A DNA stretch of 64,000 bases from Limisphaerales bacterium (GTDB lineage: Bacteria; Verrucomicrobiota; Verrucomicrobiia; Limisphaerales; SXTU01), in NCBI GenBank assembly GCA_009773355.1, contig WRPG01000001.1, positions 186,001 to 250,000 on the forward strand, read 5' to 3'. Below, piece after piece: positions 33,124-43,087 of this stretch. Position numbers and translations under genes: made by a program. The number at the start of each line of letters is the position of its first letter. The stretch's first letter is position 1. The notes below the pieces were generated by a model, which saw only the letters and a program-made list of their open reading frames with translations, made no database searches and was not told the origin of the DNA.

Positions 33124-36100
33124 ATGGAACGAACATCGCCACCTGACTTGACGGAGCGCCTGCGGCTGGCGGTGCGCGCGGGCAACGTGGGGCTGTGGGA
33201 TTGGGACTTGCGGACGAACGAGGTGTATTTCTCCCCGGAGTGGAAGCGCCAGCTTGGCCACGCGGAGGAGGAGATCACGAATCGCTTCGCGGAGTGGGAA
33301 AGCCGCGTCCACCCGGACGACCTCGCGCCCACGCTGGCGAAGGTGCAGGCGCTCATCGCCAACCCCGTGGCCGGCTACGCGATGGAGTTCCGGATGCGGC
33401 ACAAGGACGGATCGTATCGGTGGATCCTCGCGCAGGCGGACGTGCTCCGCGACGCGTCCGGCCAGCCCGTGCGGATGCTCGGCTGCCATCTGGACATCAC
33501 GGAACGCAATCAGGCGGAGGCCCTGCTGAACGCCCAGAAGCAGGTGCTGGAGATGATCGCCACGGGCGCGCCGTTGACGGAAACGCTCACCAACCTGGTG
33601 CGTCTCACCGAAACCCAATCCCCGGAGATGCTCTGCTCCATTCTGCTGCTCGACGAAGCCGGCCTGCACGTCCGCCACGGGGCCGCACCGAGCCTGCCGG
33701 CGGCGTTTGTCGCGCTGGTGGACGGCCAGCCGATTGGCCCGTGTGCCGGCTCGTGCGGCACGGCGGCCTATCGCCAGGAGGCGGTGTTTGTGCAGGACAT
33801 CGCCACCGACCCGCTCTGGGCGGCCTATCAGGCGGCGGCGCTGCCCCACGGGTTGCGGGCCTGCTGGTCCACCCCGATTTTCGACCAGCAGCGGCGGGTG
33901 CTGGGCACGTTTGCGATGTATTACCGCCAGCCGGGCCTGCCCCGGCCGGAGCATCGTCGGCTCATCGAGTTCGCCACGCACCTGGCGGCCATCGCCATCG
34001 GCCGCCACCGGGCCGAGGCGGCGCTGCGGGAACGCGAGCAGCAGATGCATCTTTTTGTCGAGCACAGCCCGGCGGCCATCGCGATGTTCGACCGCGACAT
34101 GCGCTACCTCGTGGCCAGCCGGCGCTGGGTGACGGACTACCGGCTCGCCGAGCAGAGCATCATCGGGCGCAGCCACTACGAGGTCTTCCCTGAAATCCCG
34201 GACCGCTGGAAGGAAATCCACCGGCGCTGTCTTGCGGGGGCCGTGGAGAAATGCGAGGCGGACCCGTTCCCGCGCGCGGACGGAACGACGGACTGGGTCC
34301 GCTGGGAGGTGCGACCGTGGCACACAGCGCACGGGGAGATCGGCGGGGTGATTGTTTTCTCGGAGCTGGTCACGGAGCGCAAGCAGGCGGAGGCGGCGCT
34401 GCGGGAGAGCGAAGCGCGGCTGCGGATCGTGACGGACAACGCGCGCGTCGGTCTCGTGATGGTCAGCCCCGACCGCCACTACCTCTTTGCCAACGTGGCT
34501 TACGCGGAAATCCTCGGCCTGCCCACCGCCGACCTGGTCGGGAAGCGTGTGCCCGATGTGCTGGCCGGGGTTTATGAAAAGCAGATCGGCCCGCGCCTGG
34601 ATCGTGCGTTTGCCGGGGAGCGGGTCGCCTACGAACTGCAACTGCCCCGGCCGGGCGGCGAGCACCATTACGCCGTCAAGTATGAGCCGATCCGGGAGGG
34701 CGACGGCGTGGCGCGCGTCGTGGTGGTGATCGCGGACGTCACCGAGCGCAAACGGGCGGAGGAGGCATTGAGCCTGAGCGCGCACCAAAGCCTCCAGCGT
34801 GCGGCGGCCTTGATTGACCTGTCCCGCGAGACCACCGCGAGCCAGCGCGACCTGACCGCAACCTTGCAGCGCATCACCGAGCGAACGGCGAAGACGCTCG
34901 GCATCGCCCGCGGCAGCATCTGGCGCTACACCCCGGCGTGCGACGGCATCCAGTGCGTGGACCTGTTTGAAGCAACCTCCGGCCAGCACTCCGCCGGCCT
35001 CCAGCTCGCCGCCAAGAACTATCCCGCCTATTTCGCGGCGATGGCCGGCTCCGATGTCATTGACGCCGACGACGCCCACACGGACGCCCGGACCCGGGAG
35101 TTCTCGGAGGGTTATCTGCGCCCGCTAGGCATCAGCTCGATGCTGGACGCGGGCATTCGCATCCACGGCCGGCCCAGTGGCGTTGTGTGCCACGAGCACA
35201 CCGGCCCGGCGCGGCAGTGGACGGCGGATGAGAAATCGTTCGCCGTGGCCATTGCCAACCTGGTCTCGCAGGTGTTCGAGGCCGAGGAGCGCGCCAAGCT
35301 CGAAGGCCAACTGCGCCTCGAAGCCGCCGCGCTGAGCGCCGCCGCGAACGAGGTGGTCATCACGGACCGCACCGGCACGATCCAGTGGGTCAACCCGGCC
35401 TTCACCAAGACCACCGGCTACACGCTCGCCGAGGCCGTGGGCCGGAACTCGCGCATCCTCAAATCGGGCAAGCACGACGGCGCGTTCTATGAGAATCTCT
35501 GGGCCACCATCCTGCGCGGCGAGGTGTGGCGGGGCGAGATGGTCAACCGGAAGAAGGACGGCAGCCTCTTCACCGAGGAGACCATCATCACGTCCGTGAA
35601 GGACGAGCGCGGCGTGATCACACACTTCGTCGCCATCAAGCAGGACATCACGGAGAAGAAGCTGCTGGAGGCGAAGTTTCTCCGCGCGCAGCGGCTCGAA
35701 GGTCTGGGCGCGCTGGCCGGCGGCGTGGCGCATGACTTGAACAACGTGCTCGCGCCCATCCTCATGGCGTCGGAGCTGCTCAAGTCCCAGAGCACCGACC
35801 CGCCGACGCGCCGCCTGCTGGAGATGATCGAGGGCAACTCCCAGCGCGGGGCGGGCATGATCCGGCAGATCCTCGCCTTCGCGCGCGGCACGGCCGGGGA
35901 GAAGATCGTGCTGCAGGCGGGCCACCTGTTGAAGGACATCAGCAAGATGATGAAGGAGACCTTCCCGCCCAACATCCGGTGCGAGCTGCGCGTGGCCGGC
36001 GGGCTGGAGCCGGTGCTGGGGGAGTCCACGGAGTTGTATCAGGTGGTGCTCAACCTGTGTGTCAACGCCCGCGACGCCATGCCCAAGGGCGGCACCATCA

Positions 36101-36810
36101 CGCTCGGCGCGGAGAACATCGTGCTGGACGAGACCTACGCGCGCCTGAGCCAGGAGGCCAGGCCGGGGCATTACGTCGTCCTGACCGTGGCCGACACGGG
36201 CGACGGCATCCCTGAGGAGATCCGGGGGAAGATCTTCGAGCCGTTCTTCACGACCAAGGAGCCGGGCAAGGGCACGGGCCTCGGGCTGGCGACGGTGAAG
36301 GACATCGTCGCGAACCACGGCGGGTTCATCCATCTCTACAGCGAGGTGGGCGTGGGCACGCAGTTCAAGATTTACCTCCCCGCCGTGCTCGGGGAGGAGA
36401 CGACCTCCGACACCACGCTCACAACGCTGCCCGCCGGCCACGGCGAGCTGGTGCTGGTGGTGGACGACGAGGCGGCCGCGCGCGAGATCGTCAAGGCCAC
36501 GCTGGAAGGCTACGGCTACCGCGTGGTGACCGCCGGCGACGGCACCGAGGCGGTGGCGCGGTTCGTGGAGCACATGAAGGAAGTCCAGCTCCTCCTCACC
36601 GACATGCAGATGCCGCACATGGACGGCGCGGCGACCATCCGCGCGCTGCGGAACATCCAGCCGGACTTGAAGGTGATCGCCGCCTCCGGCCTGAACACGC
36701 ACGAGGCCGCGCTGAAGGCCACGGGCCTCGAAGTCCAGGGCTTCATCCCCAAGCCATTCACCGCCGCCAGCCTCCTGCTCGCCCTCGACGCCGCGCTGCA
36801 TCCGAAGTGA
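33124..36810 (+). CDS. Multi-PAS/GAF hybrid histidine kinase
   Basis: 1228 residues without membrane segments. Order: PAS (about 10-135), GAF (150-300), PAS (315-430), PAS (435-555), GAF (565-725), PAS (735-860), kinase core with His870 in [13 protein letters not shown] and ATP motifs NARDAMP, DTGDGIP and [10 protein letters not shown], then a receiver (about 1105-1225) with Asp1160 in LLTDMQMP. Intact as a hybrid kinase. It lacks an output domain, so signal must pass to another regulator such as the Rcp1-like protein at 28687. The first domain's WDWDL...RVHPDD sequence is PAS_3-like. The ATG at 33124 is one of two overlapping ATGs; only this is in frame. Confidence 0.93.
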   Translation: MERTSPPDLTERLRLAVRAGNVGLWDWDLRTNEVYFSPEWKRQLGHAEEEITNRFAEWESRVHPDDLAPTLAKVQALIANPVAGYAMEFRMRHKDGSYRWILAQADVLRDASGQPVRMLGCHLDITERNQAEALLNAQKQVLEMIATGAPLTETLTNLVRLTETQSPEMLCSILLLDEAGLHVRHGAAPSLPAAFVALVDGQPIGPCAGSCGTAAYRQEAVFVQDIATDPLWAAYQAAALPHGLRACWSTPIFDQQRRVLGTFAMYYRQPGLPRPEHRRLIEFATHLAAIAIGRHRAEAALREREQQMHLFVEHSPAAIAMFDRDMRYLVASRRWVTDYRLAEQSIIGRSHYEVFPEIPDRWKEIHRRCLAGAVEKCEADPFPRADGTTDWVRWEVRPWHTAHGEIGGVIVFSELVTERKQAEAALRESEARLRIVTDNARVGLVMVSPDRHYLFANVAYAEILGLPTADLVGKRVPDVLAGVYEKQIGPRLDRAFAGERVAYELQLPRPGGEHHYAVKYEPIREGDGVARVVVVIADVTERKRAEEALSLSAHQSLQRAAALIDLSRETTASQRDLTATLQRITERTAKTLGIARGSIWRYTPACDGIQCVDLFEATSGQHSAGLQLAAKNYPAYFAAMAGSDVIDADDAHTDARTREFSEGYLRPLGISSMLDAGIRIHGRPSGVVCHEHTGPARQWTADEKSFAVAIANLVSQVFEAEERAKLEGQLRLEAAALSAAANEVVITDRTGTIQWVNPAFTKTTGYTLAEAVGRNSRILKSGKHDGAFYENLWATILRGEVWRGEMVNRKKDGSLFTEETIITSVKDERGVITHFVAIKQDITEKKLLEAKFLRAQRLEGLGALAGGVAHDLNNVLAPILMASELLKSQSTDPPTRRLLEMIEGNSQRGAGMIRQILAFARGTAGEKIVLQAGHLLKDISKMMKETFPPNIRCELRVAGGLEPVLGESTELYQVVLNLCVNARDAMPKGGTITLGAENIVLDETYARLSQEARPGHYVVLTVADTGDGIPEEIRGKIFEPFFTTKEPGKGTGLGLATVKDIVANHGGFIHLYSEVGVGTQFKIYLPAVLGEETTSDTTLTTLPAGHGELVLVVDDEAAAREIVKATLEGYGYRVVTAGDGTEAVARFVEHMKEVQLLLTDMQMPHMDGAATIRALRNIQPDLKVIAASGLNTHEAALKATGLEVQGFIPKPFTAASLLLALDAALHPK

Positions 36811-36861
36811 AAGAGCCGGCCGGGCGACCAGCGCGCTTCCCGGCCCCAGAGGGGCCAGTGA

Positions 36862-37057
36862 GGGTAGCCGGTGGGCAGATTCGACCGAAGGGAGAGGCGC
36901 ACCCACCGGTCGGCAAGCCAACCGGGCCGCGCCCCGGCGGGGCGCATGAGCGCCCCGATTGTGTGGCGATGATTCATGCGCCCCGCCGGGGCACCGGGCA
37001 CTTGGGGCCAGCACCGGTGGGTGCGCTCCCAGGGCGGAGCTTCCCACCGGCTACCTT
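36862..37057. repeat. Large nested inverted-repeat element
   Basis: An outer imperfect stem of about 45 bp (GGTAGCCGGTGGG at the left, CCCACCGGCTACC at the right) encloses a perfect 19-bp inner dyad, GCCCCGGCGGGGCGCATGA facing its reverse complement. It fills most of the 342-nt gap between the hybrid kinase and the CNNM gene; the remaining bases hold no visible gene. Confidence 0.8.
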
Positions 37058-37152
37058 CATTCGCGCCTCCAGCGCGGCCTTCACCACTCACGCCCGTTCC
37101 ACCGAAACAGCGGGGAACATTTTGTCCGAGGGCTTCAGCCTCGACTTCGGCC

Positions 37153-38481
37153 TCAAAGCTGCGGCTTGTCCGCGGGACCGCCCGGCTTCACCGGCAGCAA
37201 GAGCACCTTGTCCACGCGGTGCCCGTCCATGTCTATGACCTCGACGTGGTAGCCCGAGTGCGGGAAGGACTCGCCTTCCACCGGCATCCGGCCCAGTTGC
37301 TTGAGCACGAACCCGCCGAAGGTCTGGTAGTCCCGCTCCGGCCCGGCGTGCAGTTTGAAGTCCGGCACCAGGCGGGCAAACTCCTCGGCGGCCAGCATCC
37401 CGTCCACCAGCCATGAGCCGTCGTCGCGGCGCACCGCGCGGGGTCGCGCGCGCTCGTCGGGCGTGGGCATCTCGCCGATGATGGCCTCCATGATGTCGTG
37501 CAGCGACACCAGGCCGATGATGCCGCCGAACTCGTCGGCCACGAGCGCGACGTGCTTGCCGCTTTGCTTGAACTTCTCGAGCAGCCCGCTGGCGGACTGT
37601 GTGGCCGGCACGATGAGCGGCGGCACCATCAAGTCCTTCACATTGGCCGGCGCGCCGGCGGCGAGGTTGGCGTAAATCGCCTTCACGGACACGACGCCGA
37701 CGACGTGATCGCGGTTGCCCTCATACACCGGGAAGGTCGTGTGCCCGCTGACGACGATCTTGTGCCAGACCGACTCGTGCGGGTCGGCGACTTGAAGCCA
37801 GATGATCTTGGCGCGGGGCGTCATCAGGTCGCGCACCGGGAGCCGGTCCAGCGCCAGCACGCTGTCCACCATCTCGGACTCGTGCTTGAAGAACACGCCG
37901 GCGCGCGTGCCTTCCTTCACCAACAAGCGCACCTCCTCCTCCGTGATGCCCGCGTCCGGCGCGGGCTTGATACGGAAGACTTTCAGGAGCGTGTCCGTGG
38001 ACCAGCTCAGGAGCGACACGAGCGGCGACGCGAGATTCGAGAGCCACCGCATCGGCCCCGCCAGCGCGCAGGCGATGCCCTCGGGGTTGCCGAGGCCGAG
38101 GCGCTTGGGCACCAGTTCGCCGATGACGAGGGTGAAGTAGGTCAGTGCCGTCACTACGAGGGCGAAGGCCACCTTGTCCGCGTAAGCCGCCAGCCAGGCA
38201 ACCTCCTTGAGCGGCCCGGCGAGCTTCTCTGTCAAGGTCGCGCCGCTGAACACCGCCGCGAGCACGCCGACGAGCGTGATGCCGATCTGCACGGTGGAGA
38301 AAAAGGTGTTGGGCGACTCGGCGAGTTCGAGCGCGGCACGGGCGCGGGCGTCGCCGCCCTCCGCCCGCTGGCGGAGCCGTGACTTGCGGGCGGAGACCAC
38401 GGCCAGCTCGGTCATCGAGAACACGCCGTTCGCCACCAGCAGGGCGAAGATCACGGCCAGCTCCAGCGCGACGGAATTCAT
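37153..38481 (-). CDS. CNNM/CorC-type (hemolysin family) membrane protein
   Basis: 442 residues. An N-terminal DUF21 domain with four hydrophobic segments (about 4-25, 60-80, 95-120, 130-150) and the ELVPKRLGL motif is followed by two CBS domains (about 200-320; MTPRAKIIWL, FPVYEGNRDHVVGVV, VADEFGGIIGLV) and a CorC_HlyC domain (about 345-425). The architecture is that of CNNM/CorC magnesium or cobalt efflux-associated proteins. ATG 38481 is preferred to the track start 7 codons upstream. Confidence 0.9.
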   Translation of the reverse strand: MNSVALELAVIFALLVANGVFSMTELAVVSARKSRLRQRAEGGDARARAALELAESPNTFFSTVQIGITLVGVLAAVFSGATLTEKLAGPLKEVAWLAAYADKVAFALVVTALTYFTLVIGELVPKRLGLGNPEGIACALAGPMRWLSNLASPLVSLLSWSTDTLLKVFRIKPAPDAGITEEEVRLLVKEGTRAGVFFKHESEMVDSVLALDRLPVRDLMTPRAKIIWLQVADPHESVWHKIVVSGHTTFPVYEGNRDHVVGVVSVKAIYANLAAGAPANVKDLMVPPLIVPATQSASGLLEKFKQSGKHVALVADEFGGIIGLVSLHDIMEAIIGEMPTPDERARPRAVRRDDGSWLVDGMLAAEEFARLVPDFKLHAGPERDYQTFGGFVLKQLGRMPVEGESFPHSGYHVEVIDMDGHRVDKVLLLPVKPGGPADKPQL

Positions 38482-38560
38482 GGCAGGAGAGTAGCCGGCC
38501 ACGGTTGCGATGTCACCGTCCGCCCGCGCAACGACGCGCGCCCAGGCGCGGATTGGAGCG

Positions 38561-38655
38561 TAAGCGTTTCCCCTAGCGCGCTAGGCTGGACGGCTATTGC
38601 GATTCAGGGAGACAACCAATGGCCGGCGGCGCGCCGGGCGGTCAGTCTCGCCGCC
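38561..38655 (+). promoter_or_regulatory. Conserved leader element, copy B
   Basis: Second copy of the leader found at 27631. Shared features are GTTTCCC near the 5' end, the GCTAGGC-GGACGGCTATTGCG core, CAGGGAG-CAACC and an inner ATGGCCGG, ending at the ATG of the downstream gene. It is one base shorter between the two ATGs, so the inner reading frame is not conserved and is unlikely to be a translated leader peptide. Confidence 0.6.
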
Positions 38656-38865
38656 ATGACATCGCATTGGAACGACTCGCTGAACGAGGAATCATCCTTC
38701 ATCCCGCCCCATATAGCCACCGCCCGGCCATCCGGGAGCCTGCGCGCATCCGCCACGCGGGCCATGCGCCAATCGGAATTGCTCTTCACCATGGAAGCCA
38801 ACGAGGTGTTCCTCGCCTTCCTGGAAACGCCGCCGGATTTCTCCCATTGCGGCATCAACGAATAG
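38656..38865 (+). CDS. Microprotein with EANEVFL...CGIxE tail (copy B)
   Basis: 69 residues starting MTSHWND. The start resembles that of the gene at 27728 (MTTKWTD) while the last 23 residues (EANEVFLAFLETPPDFSHCG then INE) match the microprotein at 28327. It therefore looks like the copy A locus with the middle removed, or the ancestral minimal form. No domain or membrane segment. It converges with the pseudo-receiver gene, 22 nt away. Confidence 0.6.
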   Translation: MTSHWNDSLNEESSFIPPHIATARPSGSLRASATRAMRQSELLFTMEANEVFLAFLETPPDFSHCGINE

Positions 38866-38887
38866 CCCGCCGGGGAAACGCGGCCGG

Positions 38888-39364
38888 TCAAATCTTTCCC
38901 TGCGCGGCGGCGGCCTGGACTTCGCGGTAGCTGTGGAGGAAGAGGTCGTTGTCCGCCACCGCCTTCTGGATGATGGAGCCGAGGCTGCTGAGGTCGGCCT
39001 TGTTGATGACGGCGTGGACGCTCTGCTGGAACGCGTGCATCGGGTTGAGCGTCTGGAGCCGCTCGCTGATGAGGAAGACGACGCAGTGGCGGCGGCGGGC
39101 CATGGGCATCCATTGGAGGCCGCGCAGGGTGGTGTTTTCGTCGGGGGTGCCGGCGGCAAAGAGCTCCTCGACGACGACGATGTGGTAGTTCAGCGCGGTG
39201 AAGCGCTTGCTGAAGTCCGCGTGGTTGCTGGCAACGTGGATCTTGAAGCCGCACTCCAGCACGATGGTCTGGACGTTGGCGAGGACCTCCATGCTGCTCA
39301 ACGCGAGCAGCGCGGGCTTGTCCGAGGGGCTGATGAACTCGTATTCGGCGAATTGCTGGCTCAT
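38888..39364 (-). CDS. Pseudo-receiver protein of the pilT operon
   Basis: 158 residues with an alternating alpha/beta pattern like a receiver domain (ALLALSSMEVLANVQTIV, YHIVVVEELFA, CVVFLISERL, HAVINKADL). The phosphoacceptor position after the third strand is Glu-Glu rather than Asp, so it probably is not phosphorylated in the usual way. It starts 25 nt after the upstream pilT paralogue and is likely co-transcribed, suggesting a role in pilus retraction or polarity. No database family recognised from memory. Confidence 0.65.
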   Translation of the reverse strand: MSQQFAEYEFISPSDKPALLALSSMEVLANVQTIVLECGFKIHVASNHADFSKRFTALNYHIVVVEELFAAGTPDENTTLRGLQWMPMARRRHCVVFLISERLQTLNPMHAFQQSVHAVINKADLSSLGSIIQKAVADNDLFLHSYREVQAAAAQGKI

Positions 39365-39389
39365 GGGTGGAGAAGGTTGGGAGCAGGAC

Positions 39390-40598
39390 TCACTTCAGCT
39401 TCAACGTCAGCGGCGGCGGGGCGGCGGCGGGCGCGCCGTGGGCGGCGGCGTCCTTCTTCATGCCCAGGTTGGTGACGTTCGTGGTCACCTCGCCGCGCTT
39501 CTTCTTGATGTTGTCTATGCCGCGCGAGGTCGGGCCTTTCTTGCTGCAATAGAGCAAGGCGCTCTCCTCCGTGATGAGGTTCTGCTCGAAGGCCTCCATG
39601 CACGCCTGGTCAAAGCTCTTCCAGCCAAAGGTGTAGCTGGCCTCGATGATCTCGTAGAAGGTCTTGCCCTCGGCCTCGCCCTGGAGGATGGACTCCTTGG
39701 TGCGGACGCTGTTGCCCATGATCTCAAGGATGGCCTGACGTCCGCCGCCCACCTTCGGCGCGAGGCGCTGGCTGACGACCCAGCGCAGCGTGTCCGCGAG
39801 GCGCTCGCGGATCTGGTCCTGCTCGCTCAACTCGAACATGCCCAGGATGCGGTTGATGGTCTGGCCGCAATCAATCGTGTGCAGCGTGCTCATCACGAGA
39901 TGGCCGGTCTCGGCGGCGGAGAGGCCCAGCTCGACGGTTTCGCGGTCGCGCATTTCGCCGACGAGAATCACCTTGGGCGCCTGGCGCAGCGCGGCCCGTA
40001 GGCCGCTGGAGAAGCGGTCGAAGTCCGTGCCCATCTCGCGCTGGTTGAAGGTCGCCTTCTTCTGCGGATGCACGAACTCGACCGGGTCTTCCAGCGTGAC
40101 GATGTGGATGGACTTGGTTTCGTTGAGGTCGTTGAGCAGCGCCGCGAGCGTGGTGGACTTGCCGGAGCCGGTCGCGCCGGTGACAAGGACGAGGCCGGTC
40201 TTTTCCTTGGAGATTTCCTTGAAAATGGGCGGGAGCTTGAGCTGCTCAAGCGTGGGAATCTGCGTGGTCAGCTTGCGCAGGATGCAGGAGTAGTTCCCGC
40301 GCTGGGAGAAGATGTTCACGCGGAAGCGAGCCTTCTGGCCGAGGGAGTAGGAGGAGTCGCACGAACCGGTGCGCAGCAGATCCTCGGTGAGGCGGCGGCT
40401 GCCGCCGATGAGATTGAGGGCGATCTGCTCGGTCTGGAAGGGCGTGAGCCGGTCCACCGGCGGGTTGATGGGCACGGCGACGAGCTGGCCGGAGGACTCC
40501 ACCTGGAGCGGCTTGTCCACGGTGATGTTGAGGTCGGACACGTCCTTGTTGGAGTCCAACATCGTGGTGAGGATGTAGTCGAGTTCGTTGGCGCGCAT
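39390..40598 (-). CDS. PilT/PilU-family twitching motility ATPase
   Basis: 402 residues. Walker A GATGSGKSTT, the Asp box LEDPVEFVHPQ, Walker B VILVGEMRDRET and the His box STLHTID are intact, as in PilT-type retraction ATPases. The C-terminal 50 residues are a lysine- and alanine-rich extension lacking in PilT. With the second ATPase upstream this forms a PilT/PilU-like pair. Confidence 0.9.
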   Translation of the reverse strand: MRANELDYILTTMLDSNKDVSDLNITVDKPLQVESSGQLVAVPINPPVDRLTPFQTEQIALNLIGGSRRLTEDLLRTGSCDSSYSLGQKARFRVNIFSQRGNYSCILRKLTTQIPTLEQLKLPPIFKEISKEKTGLVLVTGATGSGKSTTLAALLNDLNETKSIHIVTLEDPVEFVHPQKKATFNQREMGTDFDRFSSGLRAALRQAPKVILVGEMRDRETVELGLSAAETGHLVMSTLHTIDCGQTINRILGMFELSEQDQIRERLADTLRWVVSQRLAPKVGGGRQAILEIMGNSVRTKESILQGEAEGKTFYEIIEASYTFGWKSFDQACMEAFEQNLITEESALLYCSKKGPTSRGIDNIKKKRGEVTTNVTNLGMKKDAAAHGAPAAAPPPLTLKLK

Positions 40599-40606
40599 GG
40601 GTCAGA

Positions 40607-40686
40607 GCGTGTTGCGTGTTGCGTGTTGCGTGACGCGGTCAGATCGCGTTGCGCCTGAATCACGCAACACGGAACACGGAACACGC
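40607..40686. repeat. Inverted-repeat element between the two pilT genes
   Basis: Left arm GCGTGTTGCGTGTTGCGTGT, right arm the near reverse complement (ends GGAACACGC). Tandem 7-nt words (GTTGCGT) make it unusual among the dyads here. It lies in the 133-nt gap, starting 9 nt from the start of the downstream ATPase gene. Confidence 0.8.
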
Positions 40687-40731
40687 GAAGTGGAACAAGG
40701 GTGCATGGTTGGAATCTGGGCTGTCTGTTGC

Positions 40732-41844
40732 TCAATCCGCATCGCCATTCGACCGCGCCTCCTCCTGCTCCGCCGGGGTGAGGAAGGGGAAGAATTTTTT
40801 CTTGTCGAGGGACTTGTCGAAAGCGTCCTTCGCCGCGATGCGTTTCATGCGCAAGTGATCCATGATCGAGTCGTCCAGCGGCGTGTTGCCGAGCTTTTTG
40901 CCGACTTGGATCATGCCCGGAATCTGGTGCGTCTTGCCTTCGCGCACCATGTTCGCAACGGCGGTGGTGAAGACGAGAATCTCCAGCGCGGCCACGCGGC
41001 CCGGCTTGTCAATGCGCTTGAACAGGTTCTGCGCCACCACGCCCTTGAGCGCCTCGGAGAGCGTCGCGCGCACCTTGTTCTGCTGGTCGGCAGGGAACAC
41101 GTCAATGATGCGGTCCACGGTCTTCGCGGCGCTGGGCGTGTGCAGCGTGCCGAAGACCAGGTGGCCGGTGCTCGCCGCCGTGAGCGCCAGCTCGATGGTT
41201 TCCAAGTCGCGCATTTCGCCGACCAGAATGATGTCCGGGTCTTCGCGCAGCGCGCCCTTGAGCGCGGATGCGAAGGACTTCGTGTGCATGCCGACCTCGC
41301 GGTGGTTGATGAGGCAGCCCTTGCTCTGGTGGACGAACTCGATCGGGTCCTCGACGGTCAGGATGTGGTCGTGGCGGTTCTTGTTCGCGTAGTCAATCAT
41401 CGCGGCGAGCGTGGTGGACTTGCCGGAGCCGGTGGGGCCGGTGACGAGCACGAGGCCCTTGTGCATCATCGGGAACTTGCGCAGCACGGCGGGCAGCGGG
41501 GCATCGAACTTCTCGAAGTCCTCGAAGGAAAGCACCGTGCTGGGAATCTGGCGGAAGACGGCGGAGCAGCCGTATTTCTGATTGAAGAAGTTCGCGCGGA
41601 AGCGGGCGACGGTGGGGATTTCGTAGCCGAAGTCCACGTCGCCGGTTTCCTCGAACTGCTTCACTTTGATTTCCGGCGCGATTTCGTAGAGCATCGCCTT
41701 GAGCGCGTCGCTCTCCAACGGCGGGTAGTCCACGCGGCGCAGTTCGCCGCTGATGCGGAGAATGGGCGGGCTGCCGGAAGCCAGGTGCAGATCGGATGCC
41801 TTCTGCTGCATCATCAGGTTGAAGAACGCGTCAATCTTGGCCAT
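40732..41844 (-). CDS. pilT: Type IV pilus retraction ATPase PilT
   Basis: 370 residues, the canonical PilT length. Walker A GPTGSGKSTT, Asp box VEDPIEFVHQ, Walker B IILVGEMRDLET, and the AIRNLIRE-like C-terminal region (MVREGKTHQIPGMIQ). It drives retraction of type IV pili. First gene of the minus-strand operon with the PilU-like ATPase and the pseudo-receiver. Pilin candidates at 50.3 and 52.1 kb are of a different, secretion-like class. Confidence 0.93.
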   Translation of the reverse strand: MAKIDAFFNLMMQQKASDLHLASGSPPILRISGELRRVDYPPLESDALKAMLYEIAPEIKVKQFEETGDVDFGYEIPTVARFRANFFNQKYGCSAVFRQIPSTVLSFEDFEKFDAPLPAVLRKFPMMHKGLVLVTGPTGSGKSTTLAAMIDYANKNRHDHILTVEDPIEFVHQSKGCLINHREVGMHTKSFASALKGALREDPDIILVGEMRDLETIELALTAASTGHLVFGTLHTPSAAKTVDRIIDVFPADQQNKVRATLSEALKGVVAQNLFKRIDKPGRVAALEILVFTTAVANMVREGKTHQIPGMIQVGKKLGNTPLDDSIMDHLRMKRIAAKDAFDKSLDKKKFFPFLTPAEQEEARSNGDAD

Positions 41845-41912
41845 AGGAAATCGGGTTTATGTTTCGGCGTGTCATAACGAATAGCGAGGCGGACTGCAAG
41901 CCATCGCCGTCA

Positions 41913-43067
41913 ATGGAGGAAATTCTTCGCGAGGAAATCGCACGGTGTGGTCCCCTGCCCTGCGCGCGCTTCATGGAACTGGCGCTCTACCACCCGGAGC
42001 ACGGCTACTACGAACGCAACCGCGCGGCGGTTGGCCAGCGCGGGGACTTCTACACGAGCGTGAGCGTGGGTGAGCTGTTCGGGCAACTGCTGGCGTTTCA
42101 GTTCGCCGAGTGGCTCACCGAACTCGGAACGCGGAATGCGGAACGCGGAATGGCCGACGCGCCGCTTCAAGTCGTCGAGGCCGGCGCGCACGACGGGCAA
42201 CTGGCCGAGGACATTTTGCTCTGGCTGCGAAAGCGTCGGCCCGACCTCATGGACCGGGTCGAGTATTGGATACTCGACCCATCCGAGCGGCGGCAGGAAT
42301 GGCAGCGCGGTCGCTTAAGCATGTTCGGCTCGCGTGTTCGGTGGTTCGCAAACTGGGGCGAAGTTCAGCAAGCCGGCGGCGTGACCGGCGTCATTTTCGC
42401 CAACGAGCTGCTCGACGCCTTCCCGGTCCACCGGCTCGCGTGGAGCGCGGCGGAGCAGCGGTGGTTCGAGTGGGGCGTGCGGAGCATGGGCGAGCGCTTC
42501 ATCTGGACGCGGCTGCCGGAGCTGCACGCGAATGTCGCCGCGCTGGCGCAGCCGTCCGCCGCGCTGGGCAACCTCGACGAGGCGCTGCGGGAAAGTTCCT
42601 GGGCCAGCCTCGCACCCGTGCTGCCGGATGGCTTCATTCTGGAACTGGCCCCCTTCGCGGAACTCTGGTGGAACATCGCCGCGCAAAGTCTGCGGGCGGG
42701 CAAGCTGCTGACCTTCGACTACGGCCACACCACCGGCGAGGTCATCAACCCAACCAAGCCCGCCGGCACGCTCCGCGCCTATCGCGACCACCAGCTTGTG
42801 GACGACATCCTCGCCGCGCCTGGCACGCAGGACATCACGGCCCACGTCAGCTTCGCCGTCATCACCCACGCCGGCGAGCGCGCCGGCCTCGCCACCACGG
42901 AGCTGACCGAGCAGTCCCGTTTCCTCACGCGCATCGCCCAGCGCACGATGCAGCAGCCCGCCGCCTTCGGTGAATGGACGCGTGAGCGGGGGCGGCAGTT
43001 CCAGACCCTCGCACACCCGGACCATCTGGGACGCAGCTTTTCGGCGTTGTTGCAGGAGCGGGCCTGA
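41913..43067 (+). CDS. SAM-dependent methyltransferase, MidA/NDUFAF7 family
   Basis: 384 residues from ATG 41913; an in-frame ATG at 41859 adds 18 residues. Family similarity starts with the LPCARFMELALYHPEHGYY motif, followed by the SAM-binding VVEAGAHDGQL loop and the FANELLDAFPVHR segment. Eukaryotic homologues methylate an arginine of complex I subunit NDUFS2; the bacterial role is not established. Divergent from pilT across a gap of fewer than 70 bp. Confidence 0.88.
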   Translation: MEEILREEIARCGPLPCARFMELALYHPEHGYYERNRAAVGQRGDFYTSVSVGELFGQLLAFQFAEWLTELGTRNAERGMADAPLQVVEAGAHDGQLAEDILLWLRKRRPDLMDRVEYWILDPSERRQEWQRGRLSMFGSRVRWFANWGEVQQAGGVTGVIFANELLDAFPVHRLAWSAAEQRWFEWGVRSMGERFIWTRLPELHANVAALAQPSAALGNLDEALRESSWASLAPVLPDGFILELAPFAELWWNIAAQSLRAGKLLTFDYGHTTGEVINPTKPAGTLRAYRDHQLVDDILAAPGTQDITAHVSFAVITHAGERAGLATTELTEQSRFLTRIAQRTMQQPAAFGEWTRERGRQFQTLAHPDHLGRSFSALLQERA

Positions 43068-43087
43068 GCTTTCAGCCCAGAAGCAAT

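Noticed and set aside
38619-38930. 103-codon ORF beginning at the inner ATG of leader B
   Set aside because: The corresponding frame in leader A ends after 13 codons and the peptide is Arg/Pro/Gly-rich; the ATG at 38656 with the conserved CGIxE end is better supported.
40607-40686. CRISPR-like repetition (GTTGCGT words)
   Set aside because: The words are directly adjacent 7-mers inside an inverted repeat, with no spacers and no cas genes in the window.
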